From the NCBI RefSeq assembly GCF_000244875.1, contig NC_016791.1, positions 3,601,001-3,665,000 on the forward strand: a stretch of 64,000 bases of DNA. Direction: 5' to 3'. Below, one piece after another: positions 1-8,776 of the stretch. Within the stretch, counting starts at the first letter, position 1; each line of letters opens with the position of its first letter. This DNA comes from Clostridium sp. BNL1100. GTDB taxonomy: Bacteria; Bacillota; Clostridia; Acetivibrionales; DSM-1351. The notes beneath the pieces are model-generated. The model was not told the origin of the DNA. It did no database searches and saw only the letters and a list, made by a program, of their open reading frames with translations. The position numbers and the translations under genes are program-made.

Positions 1-1
1 A

Positions 2-328
2 CAGGAGTTCAAGCGTATTTTAAAACCTTCCGGGAAGCTGTTAGTAGCTGCACCCGGCCCCAGACACCTGTATAGTCTAAGGAAATTTATCTATGATAGT
101 CCGGACACAATAGGTCAGAAGGGTACCGTGGAAGAAGGCTTTAGTCTTCTGGAACATAAAATCGTGTCTTACTCAATCACTATCAACGACAAAGAGGACA
201 TTTACAACCTGTTCAATATGACTCCTTACAGCCGGCACGCTGATTCTGAGACTGAAAATAAACTCAAAACCACCGAAGAATTCAGTACGGAAGTAGAAAT
301 TAATATAAGAGTGTACCATAAAGCTTAA
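2..328 (+). CDS. RlmA-like SAM-dependent RNA methyltransferase, C-terminal part only
   Basis: This is the 3' end of a gene that starts before the window; the frame is open from base 2 to the TAA at 326-328. The visible part reads EFKRILKPSGKLLVAAPGP followed by a region with RHLYSLRKFIYD. The first segment is the typical strand-turn end of a class I SAM-dependent methyltransferase fold, and the PGPRHLY(S)L stretch is typical of the RlmA family, which methylates a guanine in 23S rRNA. The N-terminal zinc-binding cysteines and the SAM-binding loop lie outside the window, so the family call rests on the C-terminal third. A GTG at 128 is not a real start because the coding frame continues upstream. 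Confidence 0.7.
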   Translation, partial: QEFKRILKPSGKLLVAAPGPRHLYSLRKFIYDSPDTIGQKGTVEEGFSLLEHKIVSYSITINDKEDIYNLFNMTPYSRHADSETENKLKTTEEFSTEVEINIRVYHKA

Positions 329-344
329 ATACGAAATATACCCA

Positions 345-385
345 ATAGAAGGCTTCTTATAATGAAAAATTCAGAAGCCTTCTAT
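345..385. terminator. Bidirectional hairpin terminator between convergent genes
   Basis: Perfect 13-bp inverted repeat (arms 345-357 and 373-385, AGAAGCCTTCTAT type) with a 15-nt loop, followed on the plus side by a T-rich stretch. It sits between the plus-strand methyltransferase and the minus-strand chemoreceptor. Confidence 0.75.
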
Positions 386-394
386 GCGTTTATA

Positions 395-2506
395 TTATTT
401 TATTAATGCTGAAAAATTTCTTTTGTTTATTTCATAGGTTCCTGCATCCTCAAATTTAGGTACTTGTCTTCCTAATGTAAGGTCATTCAACCTTCTTATT
501 GCAAGCTCTCCCCATATTTTTTGCCTCTGTACTACTATGGAATGAGCTTTGCCGGATTTCAGCAGTCTTACGGATTCTTCACTATTATCAAAGCCTACTA
601 TCTTTGCGCTTACATTGACTTTTTGTGTCAGTTTTTCAAGAACCTCTGCTCCTTGGAAATCAACATAGACAATACAGTCTATATTCTCATTTTGAGCCAG
701 TATTTCTTCCAAGCCTTCTATTCTTTCATGAAGCTGCCCTCTGTCTACTATTCTTACAATCTTAATGTCAGGGTATTTTTCAATAGCTTTTCTAATGCCT
801 TTTATTCTCTCGGCCATATTTTCAAAAGTGGAGGAAGCTGTAGAGATTACTATGTTTCCTTTTCCGTTGAGGCATTTTATTAAACTTTCCCCCAGGTTTA
901 ATCCGGCAGAGAAGTTATCTGTGCCGATAAGTTCACTGATTCCGCAGTCAGCCAGATAATTGTCTATATTTACGATCTTTATACCTTTTTCAATAGCTTT
1001 TTTAACCGCTTCCCTAACCTCCGGAGAATCTATGGGTATAAGTGCTATACCTGAAACACCTTTTTCTATACACTCTTCAATTAAACCCGCTTGAATATTG
1101 GGCCCCCATTGTTTTGGATTCATCTGTATTATATCTACTCCAAGTTTCTTACCTATTTCATCAGCACCTTTTAAGGTATCTGCGAAAAATGGTATATCCA
1201 AAATAGAAATAATGGCAAAGGTTTTCCTTGTTTTTTCTTTTTTATCAAATATGTATTTGGTTAATTTGTTGTCCAAACCTTCCACTACATTTTTCAAATC
1301 TGCTGAAAGGCCCATGAGTACGTCTGCAGAATTGTTCCGGCTATACATGAGTGATGTTATTTCCTCTGATGATGCAGCTGTCTCTGCGGCAACAACTGAT
1401 ATATTCTCTATTGAATCTGCCAGAATAGTTTTAAAACTATCCAGCTTGTCCATACCTTTTACAACATTATTAAGCTGTAGAAACAATTCATCAGATGCTT
1501 CTGATATACTGCTGAAAGCCTCATTGGTTTGATTAACAGCACCTATCTGATACATGATTGTTTGTGTTATGGTGTTTATTTTCTCCGTTGTATTTCCAAC
1601 CTTTTCCTGAACACCTGCTATTGTCTTAGCTATATTATTAGCTGCCTCAATACTCTTTTCTGCAAGTTTCTTAATTTCACCGGCCACTACGGAAAAACCT
1701 TTTCCTGCCTCTCCTGCTCTTGCCGCTTCTATACTGGCGTTCAATGATAATAGATTGGTCTGGTTTGCTATGGCAGTTATGATTTCAGTTATTCTGGTAA
1801 TGTCCTGAGCCATAAAGCTTAATTCCTCTATACTTTTATTTATATCAGCAACATTGGTTTCTGAAAGTTTACTCTTATCCAGCAGTTCTGAGATACTTTT
1901 TTTACCTGAATTAGTCATACTCTGTACAAGCTCTGCCTTAGCTGACATCTGTTCAGTTGATATTGAAACCACTTCAACCTGGTTAACCATTTCTACAGAC
2001 ATTTTATAACAAGCCTCAGAATCCTGTGCCTGATGTATTGCACCTTCGGTAACAGCACTCGTTGCCTTAGATATGTCCTTGGAGTTTTCCCCCCATTCAT
2101 GGAATGTTTCCATTACGGTATTTATCATATGATTTACATCGTTGGAAGATGAATGAACCTCAGACAGCACCCCGTTAAATTCTTTGATAACACCTGCAAT
2201 AATATTGGTTACTTCGTTCAGTTCTTTTGTGCCCTTTGCTTTCATATCAACAGTTAAGTCTCCCTGTTGAATGTGTTTTAGCTTTTGTACTATTTTTTTG
2301 ATGTCTTTAATGAATACTCCGTAAAATGCATTTTGAAGAACAACAGCCAATACTGAAAGTCCAATTATTGCAGCTAAGGCAATCTTTAATCCCATTGTTG
2401 AAAAAGAAGAATTGTTTAAAAGCAGGAGTAGTATTGCTGATAGTGGCAAAATTACAAGAATTAACTGAACTATGGTAATTATGGCTCTTAGTGAAGGTTT
2501 TTTCAT
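395..2506 (-). CDS. Methyl-accepting chemotaxis protein with C-terminal periplasmic-binding-protein-like domain
   Basis: 703-residue chemoreceptor. Two hydrophobic segments lie near the N-terminus (about 9-29 and 40-60), with only about ten residues between them. A HAMP-like region follows (about 61-113). Then comes the cytoplasmic coiled-coil signalling domain, with the conserved tip [20 protein letters not shown] around residues 245-265. After the signalling domain (from about residue 425) comes a complete type-1 periplasmic-binding fold of the ribose/LacI type: [20 protein letters not shown], then [15 protein letters not shown] and [14 protein letters not shown]. With no extracellular loop, the simplest topology puts this ligand-binding domain in the cytosol. 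Start ATG is supported by AAAGGAG about 10 nt upstream. The gene is followed by its own terminator. Role: ligand sensing to CheA/CheW; the ligand is unknown, with sugar or a purine as options. Confidence 0.9.
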   Translation of the reverse strand: MKKPSLRAIITIVQLILVILPLSAILLLLLNNSSFSTMGLKIALAAIIGLSVLAVVLQNAFYGVFIKDIKKIVQKLKHIQQGDLTVDMKAKGTKELNEVTNIIAGVIKEFNGVLSEVHSSSNDVNHMINTVMETFHEWGENSKDISKATSAVTEGAIHQAQDSEACYKMSVEMVNQVEVVSISTEQMSAKAELVQSMTNSGKKSISELLDKSKLSETNVADINKSIEELSFMAQDITRITEIITAIANQTNLLSLNASIEAARAGEAGKGFSVVAGEIKKLAEKSIEAANNIAKTIAGVQEKVGNTTEKINTITQTIMYQIGAVNQTNEAFSSISEASDELFLQLNNVVKGMDKLDSFKTILADSIENISVVAAETAASSEEITSLMYSRNNSADVLMGLSADLKNVVEGLDNKLTKYIFDKKEKTRKTFAIISILDIPFFADTLKGADEIGKKLGVDIIQMNPKQWGPNIQAGLIEECIEKGVSGIALIPIDSPEVREAVKKAIEKGIKIVNIDNYLADCGISELIGTDNFSAGLNLGESLIKCLNGKGNIVISTASSTFENMAERIKGIRKAIEKYPDIKIVRIVDRGQLHERIEGLEEILAQNENIDCIVYVDFQGAEVLEKLTQKVNVSAKIVGFDNSEESVRLLKSGKAHSIVVQRQKIWGELAIRRLNDLTLGRQVPKFEDAGTYEINKRNFSALIK

Positions 2507-2574
2507 AATGAAAGCACTCCTTTGGCTTATATACTAACACATATTGGTAGTATAGCCTAAATTTCGTATGAATT

Positions 2575-3744
2575 CTAGCATTTTTTCGACAAATTTACCG
2601 AATTATTTACAGCAAATTTACTAGCTTCATCCACTACAGCTTTCTTTGGAGTTATTAACCTAATTAAAGGCCTATGGACTAAATTCAGCAGGAATGCCGC
2701 TACAACAGATGATATAACTACCAGCGTTACATACAAGAGGTCATTGGTGATATTTATTATTATATCTGATTTATATAGCAACAGAAAAAGATAGTGTATC
2801 AGATACAGTTCCAAGGATATCTTTGAAAGAAATCTGAGTATTATATTACTAAATGTAATCTTCATGCAAAGTATAAAAACAACCGCTACAAAAAGTATTA
2901 CCGCCGGAAGCTGAGTGAAAAAGCATATCAAGCTTTCAGGGTATCCGGAAGCAGTTTCAGTTTGTGCGTAATATGAGAATTTTCCAATGGTATAATTTGA
3001 AATCTTATACATAACCACAAACGCTGCAATAGCTACAGGCAATATTACAGCATAATATTTTTTTACTATTGCTATTAGTCCCTTCTCAAATCTAGCTATG
3101 AGCATCCCAATATAAAACAGAAAACAAGTATTGTACCACCATTCTCCCTGCAGCCACCATGGCCCATGTCTCAGAATAATGCTTAGTATTATATAGCAGA
3201 CAAAAAATATTGTCATAGACACAAATGCTGTTTTTTCATTTTTTATATATTTAAATATAAAATAAAAAGCTATGTAAAAAATCACCACTGCCACTATGTA
3301 CCACGCATGGGGATTAATAAGCTGTATACCTGTAAGAGTAAGGATTATTTGCATTAAAGAGGGCTTTGGGTTTAATGGTAAAATTATAGACATATAAATT
3401 AAGGTTGTAATATAAAACGGGACTAAAACAGACGGAAGTCTTCTACCTATAAAGCCTTGCATATAATTACCTTTGGTCTTGAAGCTTTTTATTAATCCAT
3501 AACCTGAACAGAAAAAGAATATTCCTACGAATAAAACTCCATATTCATTAAAAGGAGACAATTGCTTAGAATCGGATAAAACTTGAGAAATGTGGTGAAT
3601 AATAATCAGAACTGCACAGAATCCCTGTAGCATCTTTGTACTATCCAGGGACAAAAAACCGTCATCCCAGCCCCTTATCCGGATTTTTGCTCCAAAAAGG
3701 AGAATCACAGCAAGTACCGCATAAATACTTATCATAGCTCCCAC
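2575..3744 (-). CDS. Acyltransferase 3 family membrane protein
   Basis: 389-residue polytopic membrane protein with about ten hydrophobic segments. The N-terminal region carries the family hallmark of membrane acyltransferases: a short basic stretch, then LQGFCAVLIIIHHISQ, where the paired histidines in the first long helix are the expected catalytic site. A YGLIKSFKTKGNY-type loop and an FxSGYGL motif follow. Members transfer acyl groups (often acetyl) to cell-surface sugars, peptidoglycan or exopolysaccharide. The sequence alone does not give the substrate. It sits 68 bp upstream of the chemoreceptor on the same strand, and no partner glycosyltransferase is nearby. The first codons are ambiguous because ATG at 3744 and ATG four codons later (3732) are both plausible. 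Confidence 0.8.
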   Translation of the reverse strand: MGAMISIYAVLAVILLFGAKIRIRGWDDGFLSLDSTKMLQGFCAVLIIIHHISQVLSDSKQLSPFNEYGVLFVGIFFFCSGYGLIKSFKTKGNYMQGFIGRRLPSVLVPFYITTLIYMSIILPLNPKPSLMQIILTLTGIQLINPHAWYIVAVVIFYIAFYFIFKYIKNEKTAFVSMTIFFVCYIILSIILRHGPWWLQGEWWYNTCFLFYIGMLIARFEKGLIAIVKKYYAVILPVAIAAFVVMYKISNYTIGKFSYYAQTETASGYPESLICFFTQLPAVILFVAVVFILCMKITFSNIILRFLSKISLELYLIHYLFLLLYKSDIIINITNDLLYVTLVVISSVVAAFLLNLVHRPLIRLITPKKAVVDEASKFAVNNSVNLSKKC

Positions 3745-3907
3745 CTGACTTTCTATTTATATAAGTAAATTTTATTTCCATATTCTCCTGTTAACAATAG
3801 ATTAATTTGCTGTTTTGGTAAATTGCTTATTGGAATAAATTGTTGTATTTTCATTGGTAAGTTTTATACGTTTTTGTTGAAACTAATTAGTAACTGTACT
3901 CTTGGAC

Positions 3908-3924
3908 AGAGGTGATTTTTTATT
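3908..3924 (+). promoter_or_regulatory. Ribosome binding site and apparent ATT start of ccdA
   Basis: AGAGGTGA (3908-3915), a run of six T, then ATT at 3922. The only conventional in-frame start, TTG at 3940, is more than 20 nt from this site. A GTG at 3912 opens a frame that stops after six codons. The arrangement is nearly the same as the infC start in this window (6777-6762). Confidence 0.6.
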
Positions 3925-4617
3925 ACAAATAACTTTACTTTGATTTTGGTATTATCAGCAGGATTACTGACTTTTTTTTCTCCTTGTGTGATTCCTTTTA
4001 TTCCTGCTTATGTTTGCTATCTTACGGGTTCGATCATACCGGAAATAAACCCCGCAAATGCAAAACTCAATGTAATTATCAGGTCAGTTGCATTTGTTCT
4101 TGGGTTTACTTTTGTTTTTATTATTATAGGTGCATCTGTGAGCATTCTTGGAGATTTGTTTTTGAAGAATATAGATCTCATTCGTAAAATCGGAGGCGGT
4201 TTGATTATTTTATTAGGTCTTCACACAGCAGGCCTTTTTAGACTAAAAATACTGTACTATGACAAGCAACTTATTCCTATTGGAAGCCATCACAAAAGGC
4301 TTGGGGCATTTTACTGGGGAATGGCCTTTGCAACAGTGTGGACTCCCTGTGTAGGCCCTATATTAGCATCTATTTTTAAGTACACCGGTAATATGCTTAC
4401 TATGGGAAGGGCTATATTACTATTGTTGCTTTATGCCTTTGGTCTTGCCATACCATTCCTTTTAACTGCGCTGGCTATTGGTAGCCTGTCTCACTATCTG
4501 GGGAATTACCATAAGTACTTTCCTGCTTTTTCAGCCTTCAGCGGTATTCTATTAATTGTATGGGGCATCTTTGTTATTATGGACAAATTGTCAGCTTTAA
4601 GCCGTTATTTTATTTAA
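3922..4617 (+). CDS. ccdA: CcdA/DsbD-family thiol-disulfide transporter
   Basis: About 231-residue integral membrane protein with six hydrophobic segments. It shuttles reducing equivalents from the cytosol to the outer face of the membrane, for cytochrome c maturation or for reduction of extracellular thioredoxin-like proteins. The two redox cysteines of the family are visible: FFSPCVIPFIPAY in the first helix and VWTPCVGPILAS in the fourth, each followed by the expected proline. I choose ATT at 3922 as start. It is 7 nt from a good AGAGGTG site and restores the short TNNFTLIL leader normally seen ahead of the first helix. A TTG at 3940 would give a shorter protein with no nearby binding site. 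It is the only plus-strand gene here, with no thioredoxin or cytochrome gene next to it. Confidence 0.85.
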   Translation: MTNNFTLILVLSAGLLTFFSPCVIPFIPAYVCYLTGSIIPEINPANAKLNVIIRSVAFVLGFTFVFIIIGASVSILGDLFLKNIDLIRKIGGGLIILLGLHTAGLFRLKILYYDKQLIPIGSHHKRLGAFYWGMAFATVWTPCVGPILASIFKYTGNMLTMGRAILLLLLYAFGLAIPFLLTALAIGSLSHYLGNYHKYFPAFSAFSGILLIVWGIFVIMDKLSALSRYFI

Positions 4618-4624
4618 AAATAAA

Positions 4625-4676
4625 AAAATACAATCCCCCAAATAAGTTTGTCACCTATTCGTGGGAATTGTATTTT
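4625..4676. terminator. Bidirectional terminator between ccdA and the SDR gene
   Basis: Arms of 13-14 nt (4625-4637 and 4663-4676, AAAATACAATCCC type with one bulge) flanked by A and T runs on both sides. A close relative is found at 21866-21904. Confidence 0.65.
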
Positions 4677-4690
4677 ATCTACAATTTGTA

Positions 4691-5458
4691 TTAGATTGTT
4701 GTCCAACCACCATCAACTGATAAGAGCTGTCCTGTAGTATAGCTGGATGCATCGGAAGCAAAATAAACGATAGCACCGTCTAATTCTCCGTCTCTTCCTG
4801 TTCTTCCCATCGGACAACTTGCTTTGATAAGATTGTGGAAATCTTCATTTGCAAGAACATCATCTGTCATTTCGCTTGGAAAATATGCAGGGCCGATTGC
4901 GTTAACTGTAATGCCGTGTTTAGCCCACTCGCTTGCCAATGATTTTGTTAACATTTCTACTGCGCCTTTTGTAGTACAGTATGCAGTTATAGGAAGTCCC
5001 GGCATTGCAACGGTGCTATGTATTGAACCGATGTTAATTATTTTACCGTATTTCTTTTCAAGCATAATCTTTCCGACTTCACGTGCAAAATAGTAAACTC
5101 CATTTATGTTAACACTCATCATTGTCTGCCATAATTCATCTGATTGTTCTTCAGCAGGCCCTGTTAAACCAATACCGGCATTGTTTACCAATATATCAAT
5201 AGTTCCAAAGTATTCTTTAATCTCATTAACTGCATTTTTAATATCAGCACTGTCTGATACGTCACATCTTACTGCAAAGCAACGTACTCCAAGTTCTTCA
5301 ATTTGCTTCTTTACCACTTGTAATTTTTCAACTCTTCTTGCAACAATAGCAATATCAGCTCCTTGTTTTGCAAGAGCCATTGCAAACTGAACTCCCAAAC
5401 CTGAAGATGCTCCTGTAACAACTGCTATTTTTCCTGATAAATCAAATAATCCTGCCAT
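4691..5458 (-). CDS. SDR family NAD(P)-dependent oxidoreductase
   Basis: 255-residue classical short-chain dehydrogenase. It has the cofactor loop VVTGASSGLG at residues 13-22, DVSDSAD, the structural NNAGIG motif, a catalytic serine in INIGSIHS, and the YCTTK catalytic Tyr/Lys pair. The C-terminal GQLLSVDGGWTTI is normal for the family. The overall pattern is closest to gluconate 5-dehydrogenase or 3-oxoacyl reductase-like SDRs that act on sugars or polyols. The substrate cannot be assigned. A strong sigma-A-type promoter lies upstream, and the gene appears monocistronic, ending at the shared terminator with ccdA. Confidence 0.88.
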   Translation of the reverse strand: MAGLFDLSGKIAVVTGASSGLGVQFAMALAKQGADIAIVARRVEKLQVVKKQIEELGVRCFAVRCDVSDSADIKNAVNEIKEYFGTIDILVNNAGIGLTGPAEEQSDELWQTMMSVNINGVYYFAREVGKIMLEKKYGKIINIGSIHSTVAMPGLPITAYCTTKGAVEMLTKSLASEWAKHGITVNAIGPAYFPSEMTDDVLANEDFHNLIKASCPMGRTGRDGELDGAIVYFASDASSYTTGQLLSVDGGWTTI

Positions 5459-5515
5459 AACTTAGCTCTCCTTATACTAATAAATTTTCGTATGCTTAAT
5501 ATAATTTATAATAAA

Positions 5516-5545
5516 ATTGTACTTTATTTGTTTATTTTTTGTCAA
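5516..5545 (-). promoter_or_regulatory. Promoter of the SDR gene
   Basis: Minus-strand TTGACA (5545-5540), 18-nt spacer, TACAAT (5521-5516), about 58 nt ahead of the ATG at 5458. The good match suggests constitutive housekeeping-sigma transcription starting near 5509. Confidence 0.6.
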
Positions 5546-5604
5546 TCTTATGTTGTTTTGCATTACGGTAATTAGCTATAATTTTGGTGTGGATTAAATG
5601 ACTA

Positions 5605-5723
5605 TTACCCTCTGGAAAAATCCCACAAGGCTTATCTGTGAAAGGAATTGAAGCTTTTTGTTTCTGTTTCGGGTTACAAAATATACATTCGTATAAGAAG
5701 ATAAGGCATTAATTAGAGGGTAA
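5605..5723. other. Nested inverted repeats, possible structured RNA, in a 353-bp gene-free stretch
   Basis: The stretch 5459-5811 has no gene. Besides the SDR promoter it holds two nested complementary pairs. The outer pair is TTACCCTCT (5605-5613) with AGAGGGTAA (5715-5723). The inner pair is CTTATCT (5631-5637) with AGATAAG (5699-5705). A small hairpin TATAC/GTATA lies inside (5682-5695). It lies upstream of the SDR promoter, so it is not part of the SDR leader. I do not recognise a riboswitch class and the strand is undecided. Confidence 0.35.
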
Positions 5724-5787
5724 AAACAAATACCGTATCTATAGTCATGTTTACGTAGAATTTAGAATATATGAACAAAACTAAAAA

Positions 5788-5805
5788 GGAGAGCCTTAGC
5801 TCTCC
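5788..5805 (-). terminator. Intrinsic terminator of the zinc-ribbon gene
   Basis: GGAGAGC / GCTCTCC stem with a 4-nt loop, followed on the minus strand by a T tract (complement of 5783-5787), 6 nt after the stop codon of the gene at 5812. Confidence 0.85.
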
Positions 5806-5811
5806 TCTAAT

Positions 5812-5997
5812 TTACCATCTGTTACCGTAGCTTCTTCCGCCGCCTCTGTTGTTGTTTTGCTGCTTTCTTGCTCTTCTGCAGTCAGGACATCTTTGAGGCT
5901 CATTGTCGAACCCTTTCTCTTTGTAGAAAGCCTGTTCGTTTTCAGTGAAAGTGAATTGTGAATTACAATCCTTACAAGTTATTATTTTATCAGCCAT
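5812..5997 (-). CDS. Small zinc-ribbon protein
   Basis: 61-residue protein of the probable zinc-binding domain type. It has CKDCNSQFTFTENEQ at residues 8-22 and CPDCRR near residue 38, giving four cysteines in two CxxC knuckles. The short tail is rich in Asn, Gly and Arg (QQNNNRGGGRSYGNRW) and probably binds nucleic acid. Relatives occur widely in Clostridia and cyanobacteria with no assigned function. The start is supported by AAGGAGGT about 8 nt upstream. The gene has its own terminator and is not coupled to neighbours. Confidence 0.85.
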   Translation of the reverse strand: MADKIITCKDCNSQFTFTENEQAFYKEKGFDNEPQRCPDCRRARKQQNNNRGGGRSYGNRW

Positions 5998-6248
5998 ATC
6001 TAAATACCTCCTTAATTTATTTGGATCATATAATTTATAACTTCCCGCTCCAATAAATTAAAGAGAGTTGTAATCAAAAAATCAATCCATAAATATTTAG
6101 CTTACTTTGTCAGCTTAACATATTGCGTTAAGTAAAGCAACAGATATTTCAATATTTCCTAAAAATACACTATGAATTTACCATAATGTTACACTAAAGT
6201 TCTGTGACGGCCCTATTTCTTACCACAAACTCTCTGTAATATAGCCTA

Positions 6249-6764
6249 TTACTTTTTATTGGGATTCAATATTACTATCATGTTTTTACCCTCAAGCTTA
6301 GGCTGTCTTTCAGGTACACCAACATCATTAACCGCTTGGGCAAATTTTTCAAGAACTTCTTTCCCATCTGATGTATATTTCATTTCCCTACCTCGAAATT
6401 TTACGCTGACTTTGACTTTATCGCCATCTTTTAAAAATTTATAGGCACTTTTTACTTTGACATCAAAATCATGCTCATCAATCTTGGCAGACAACCTTAC
6501 TTCCTTAATTGAAACAACTTTCTGATTCTTCTTGGCTTCCTTTTCCTTTTTACCCTGCTCAAACAAGTATTTTCCATAGTCCATAATTTTACAAACCGGT
6601 GGTTCCGAATTCGATGCAATCTTTACAAGATCAAGATTTTTTGTAACAGCCATTTTTTGTGCATCCTTTGAGGACATAACTCCCAGCATTGCACCATCCG
6701 AATCAATTAACCTGACCTCAGGATCCCTTATCTCTTCATTAATTGGTACTTGGTTTTTCCTAAT
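6249..6764 (-). CDS. infC: Translation initiation factor IF-3
   Basis: About 171 residues, the normal IF-3 length. The N-terminal domain begins RKNQVPINEEIRDPEVRLID, followed by the lysine-rich linker helix (KKEKEAKKNQKVVSIKEVR). The C-terminal domain contains FLKDGDKVKVSVKFRGRE and ends in IVILNPNKK. IF-3 binds the 30S subunit and checks start-codon pairing. I place the start at ATT (6764-6762). GGAGGTG lies six T residues upstream, and the next in-frame alternative (GTG at 6779) would overlap that binding site. A non-standard start is known for infC in several bacteria and allows the factor to repress its own translation. The usual downstream partners rpmI and rplT are absent; a zinc-ribbon gene follows after 250 bp. 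Confidence 0.93.
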   Translation of the reverse strand: MRKNQVPINEEIRDPEVRLIDSDGAMLGVMSSKDAQKMAVTKNLDLVKIASNSEPPVCKIMDYGKYLFEQGKKEKEAKKNQKVVSIKEVRLSAKIDEHDFDVKVKSAYKFLKDGDKVKVSVKFRGREMKYTSDGKEVLEKFAQAVNDVGVPERQPKLEGKNMIVILNPNKK

Positions 6765-6777
6765 AAAAAACACCTCC
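6762..6777 (-). promoter_or_regulatory. Ribosome binding site and ATT start of infC
   Basis: GGAGGTG (6777-6771), TTTTTT, ATT (6764-6762) on the minus strand. This fixes the infC start at a rare codon, consistent with the known autoregulation of infC by start-codon discrimination. Confidence 0.75.
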
Positions 6778-6932
6778 ACAAATTTTTTAGTTCTTACAAT
6801 AGTATTGACTAAATGTTATTTAAGTTGCAACGAATCTATAATTCAAAATTCGATTAACTTATTTCCTGTTTTTGTAATCATTTCATTATAACATTAATTT
6901 GTGTACTTATGTGGTTTTTGTTTTTTATTTTA

Positions 6933-8663
6933 TTATTCTATTTGAGCAAGACCTTCTTTCTGTTCTTCCACATACCTCTTGATTTTATGTGTAGTTGTTC
7001 TAAGAAATTCATTTTCTCTTAGGGAGAACTCCTTTACATGTTTGTAAAGCGGCATTTTGCCATTTACTGTTTTAACGATGTTCTTAAAAATTTTCGTTAA
7101 CTCATCTTTAGATATGTTTATAGCATTGAACTTGTCGGAGATTGCTTCTACATTGGGCAAAATCTGAGCACAAACAACAGTATCCCCGGAGTTTTCATCA
7201 TACTTGCCCCAAACATAAGATTCTCGTACGAATGGGTCTGAATTTATATAGTTTTCAACTTCTTCAGGAAAAATCTTTTTACCGTTTTTGGTTACAATAA
7301 CGTTTTTAAGCCTACCTGTTATATATAAGAAGCCTTTACGGTCCATATATCCGAGATCTCCTGTATAAAACCACCCATTAGACAAACACTTTTGAGTAGC
7401 TTTTTCGTTGCGGAAATAACCTAGCATTACATTTTTCCCTTTGACTAAAATTTCCCCAATTCCATTATTATCAGGTTTTAAAATTTTAATTTCAACGCCG
7501 GGAATAGCTTTTCCACATGATTTATCTTTAAAGCTTTTATCCCTGTTACCGGCTACCAGAGGTGAACATTCCGTTAATCCATAACCTTGCAGAACCTTAA
7601 TCCCAATTCGTCTGAAAAACCTTGAAACTTCCGGTTTTATCGGGGCTGCCCCAACAATAATTAACCTCATTTCTCCACCAAAGCTATCATGTATTTCTTT
7701 AAATAATTTTCTGCTCAGGTTTATTTTAAAAATTGATAAAATGGTTGTTAAAAATAAAGCAAAATTAAATTTTATTTTCACTGTTCTGCTTTTGTGAAGT
7801 TTATCTTGTATTTTTTTATAAATATTTTCTATCAATAAAGGTACTGTTATCATTACAGTTGGTTTAACATTTTTTAAGTTTTTTGTGATATTTCTAAGTC
7901 CATCATTGAAGGATATAGCAGCTCCGTTATATATAAAGGCTAAAAACCCTAATGAACATTCATATGTGTGATGCAATGGCAATATAGATAAAGATTTATC
8001 GTCACTGTTAACTTGAACAGTAGAGCACACTCCCATTATATCCGCACAAATATTTTGATGTGAAAGCATAACCCCTTTTGCTATATCTGTGGTACCTGAA
8101 GTAAAAATCAAAATCCTTGCAGCCTCCGGATCAATTTTTACGGAAGCAAAGCTTTTGTCACCAGCTTCGACAAGTTGTTTTCCTGATTTTATTAAATCAT
8201 GAAATGAAAGTATTCCATCCTCATTAGTTTGAGAGTCCATATCTATATAAATCTTAACAGTATTAATAGTTGATTTTAACATTTTTATTTGAGCTCTGTA
8301 TTTTCCGGAAAAGATTATAGCGGTAGCTTCAGATCTTGCAAGAAGATTAGTAATTTCATTTGTAGGTAGTTCCTTATCTAAAGGTACAACAGTTCCCACA
8401 CCGTTGATTGTTGATAAATATGAAACACACCATTCATATCGGTTCTCTCCCAAAATTGCAATAGAAGAGTTGCTTAAACCAAGTTTCAATAAGGCAGTTC
8501 CAAAATACTCTACATCGTTACCAAACTGGTTATAGCTTATTTTACTATAATTATCACCTTTATTCTTAATTAAAAACGCAGTTTTATCGCTATATAAAGT
8601 GCAGCTTTGTTCCAATAAATCCTTTAAATCAGTAATATTACGAACCTTATAAAATTTTTCCAT
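6933..8663 (-). CDS. Long-chain fatty acid--CoA ligase-like AMP-forming synthetase
   Basis: 576-residue ANL-superfamily enzyme that activates a carboxylate as an acyl-adenylate and passes it to CoA. The phosphate-binding loop is ILIFTSGTTDIAKG near residue 185. Other core motifs are GYGLTECSP, the hinge region YTGDLGYMDRKG, and the C-terminal KNGKKIFPEEVENY. The tail TTTHKIKR holds the likely catalytic lysine. A GGGGAAA site supports the ATG at 8663. A paralogue with the same architecture lies at 28020-29840. No beta-oxidation genes are nearby, so a role in recycling membrane or exogenous fatty acids is an inference. Confidence 0.87.
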   Translation of the reverse strand: MEKFYKVRNITDLKDLLEQSCTLYSDKTAFLIKNKGDNYSKISYNQFGNDVEYFGTALLKLGLSNSSIAILGENRYEWCVSYLSTINGVGTVVPLDKELPTNEITNLLARSEATAIIFSGKYRAQIKMLKSTINTVKIYIDMDSQTNEDGILSFHDLIKSGKQLVEAGDKSFASVKIDPEAARILIFTSGTTDIAKGVMLSHQNICADIMGVCSTVQVNSDDKSLSILPLHHTYECSLGFLAFIYNGAAISFNDGLRNITKNLKNVKPTVMITVPLLIENIYKKIQDKLHKSRTVKIKFNFALFLTTILSIFKINLSRKLFKEIHDSFGGEMRLIIVGAAPIKPEVSRFFRRIGIKVLQGYGLTECSPLVAGNRDKSFKDKSCGKAIPGVEIKILKPDNNGIGEILVKGKNVMLGYFRNEKATQKCLSNGWFYTGDLGYMDRKGFLYITGRLKNVIVTKNGKKIFPEEVENYINSDPFVRESYVWGKYDENSGDTVVCAQILPNVEAISDKFNAINISKDELTKIFKNIVKTVNGKMPLYKHVKEFSLRENEFLRTTTHKIKRYVEEQKEGLAQIE

Positions 8664-8776
8664 CCGGATTTCCCCTTTGAGTAATTTGGTAACTATAATA
8701 CAGGTGCATTATTCTAGATTAAATTTTATCAATATAAATTCAACTAATTATCAACTTTATATATTTTTTAAAAAAA

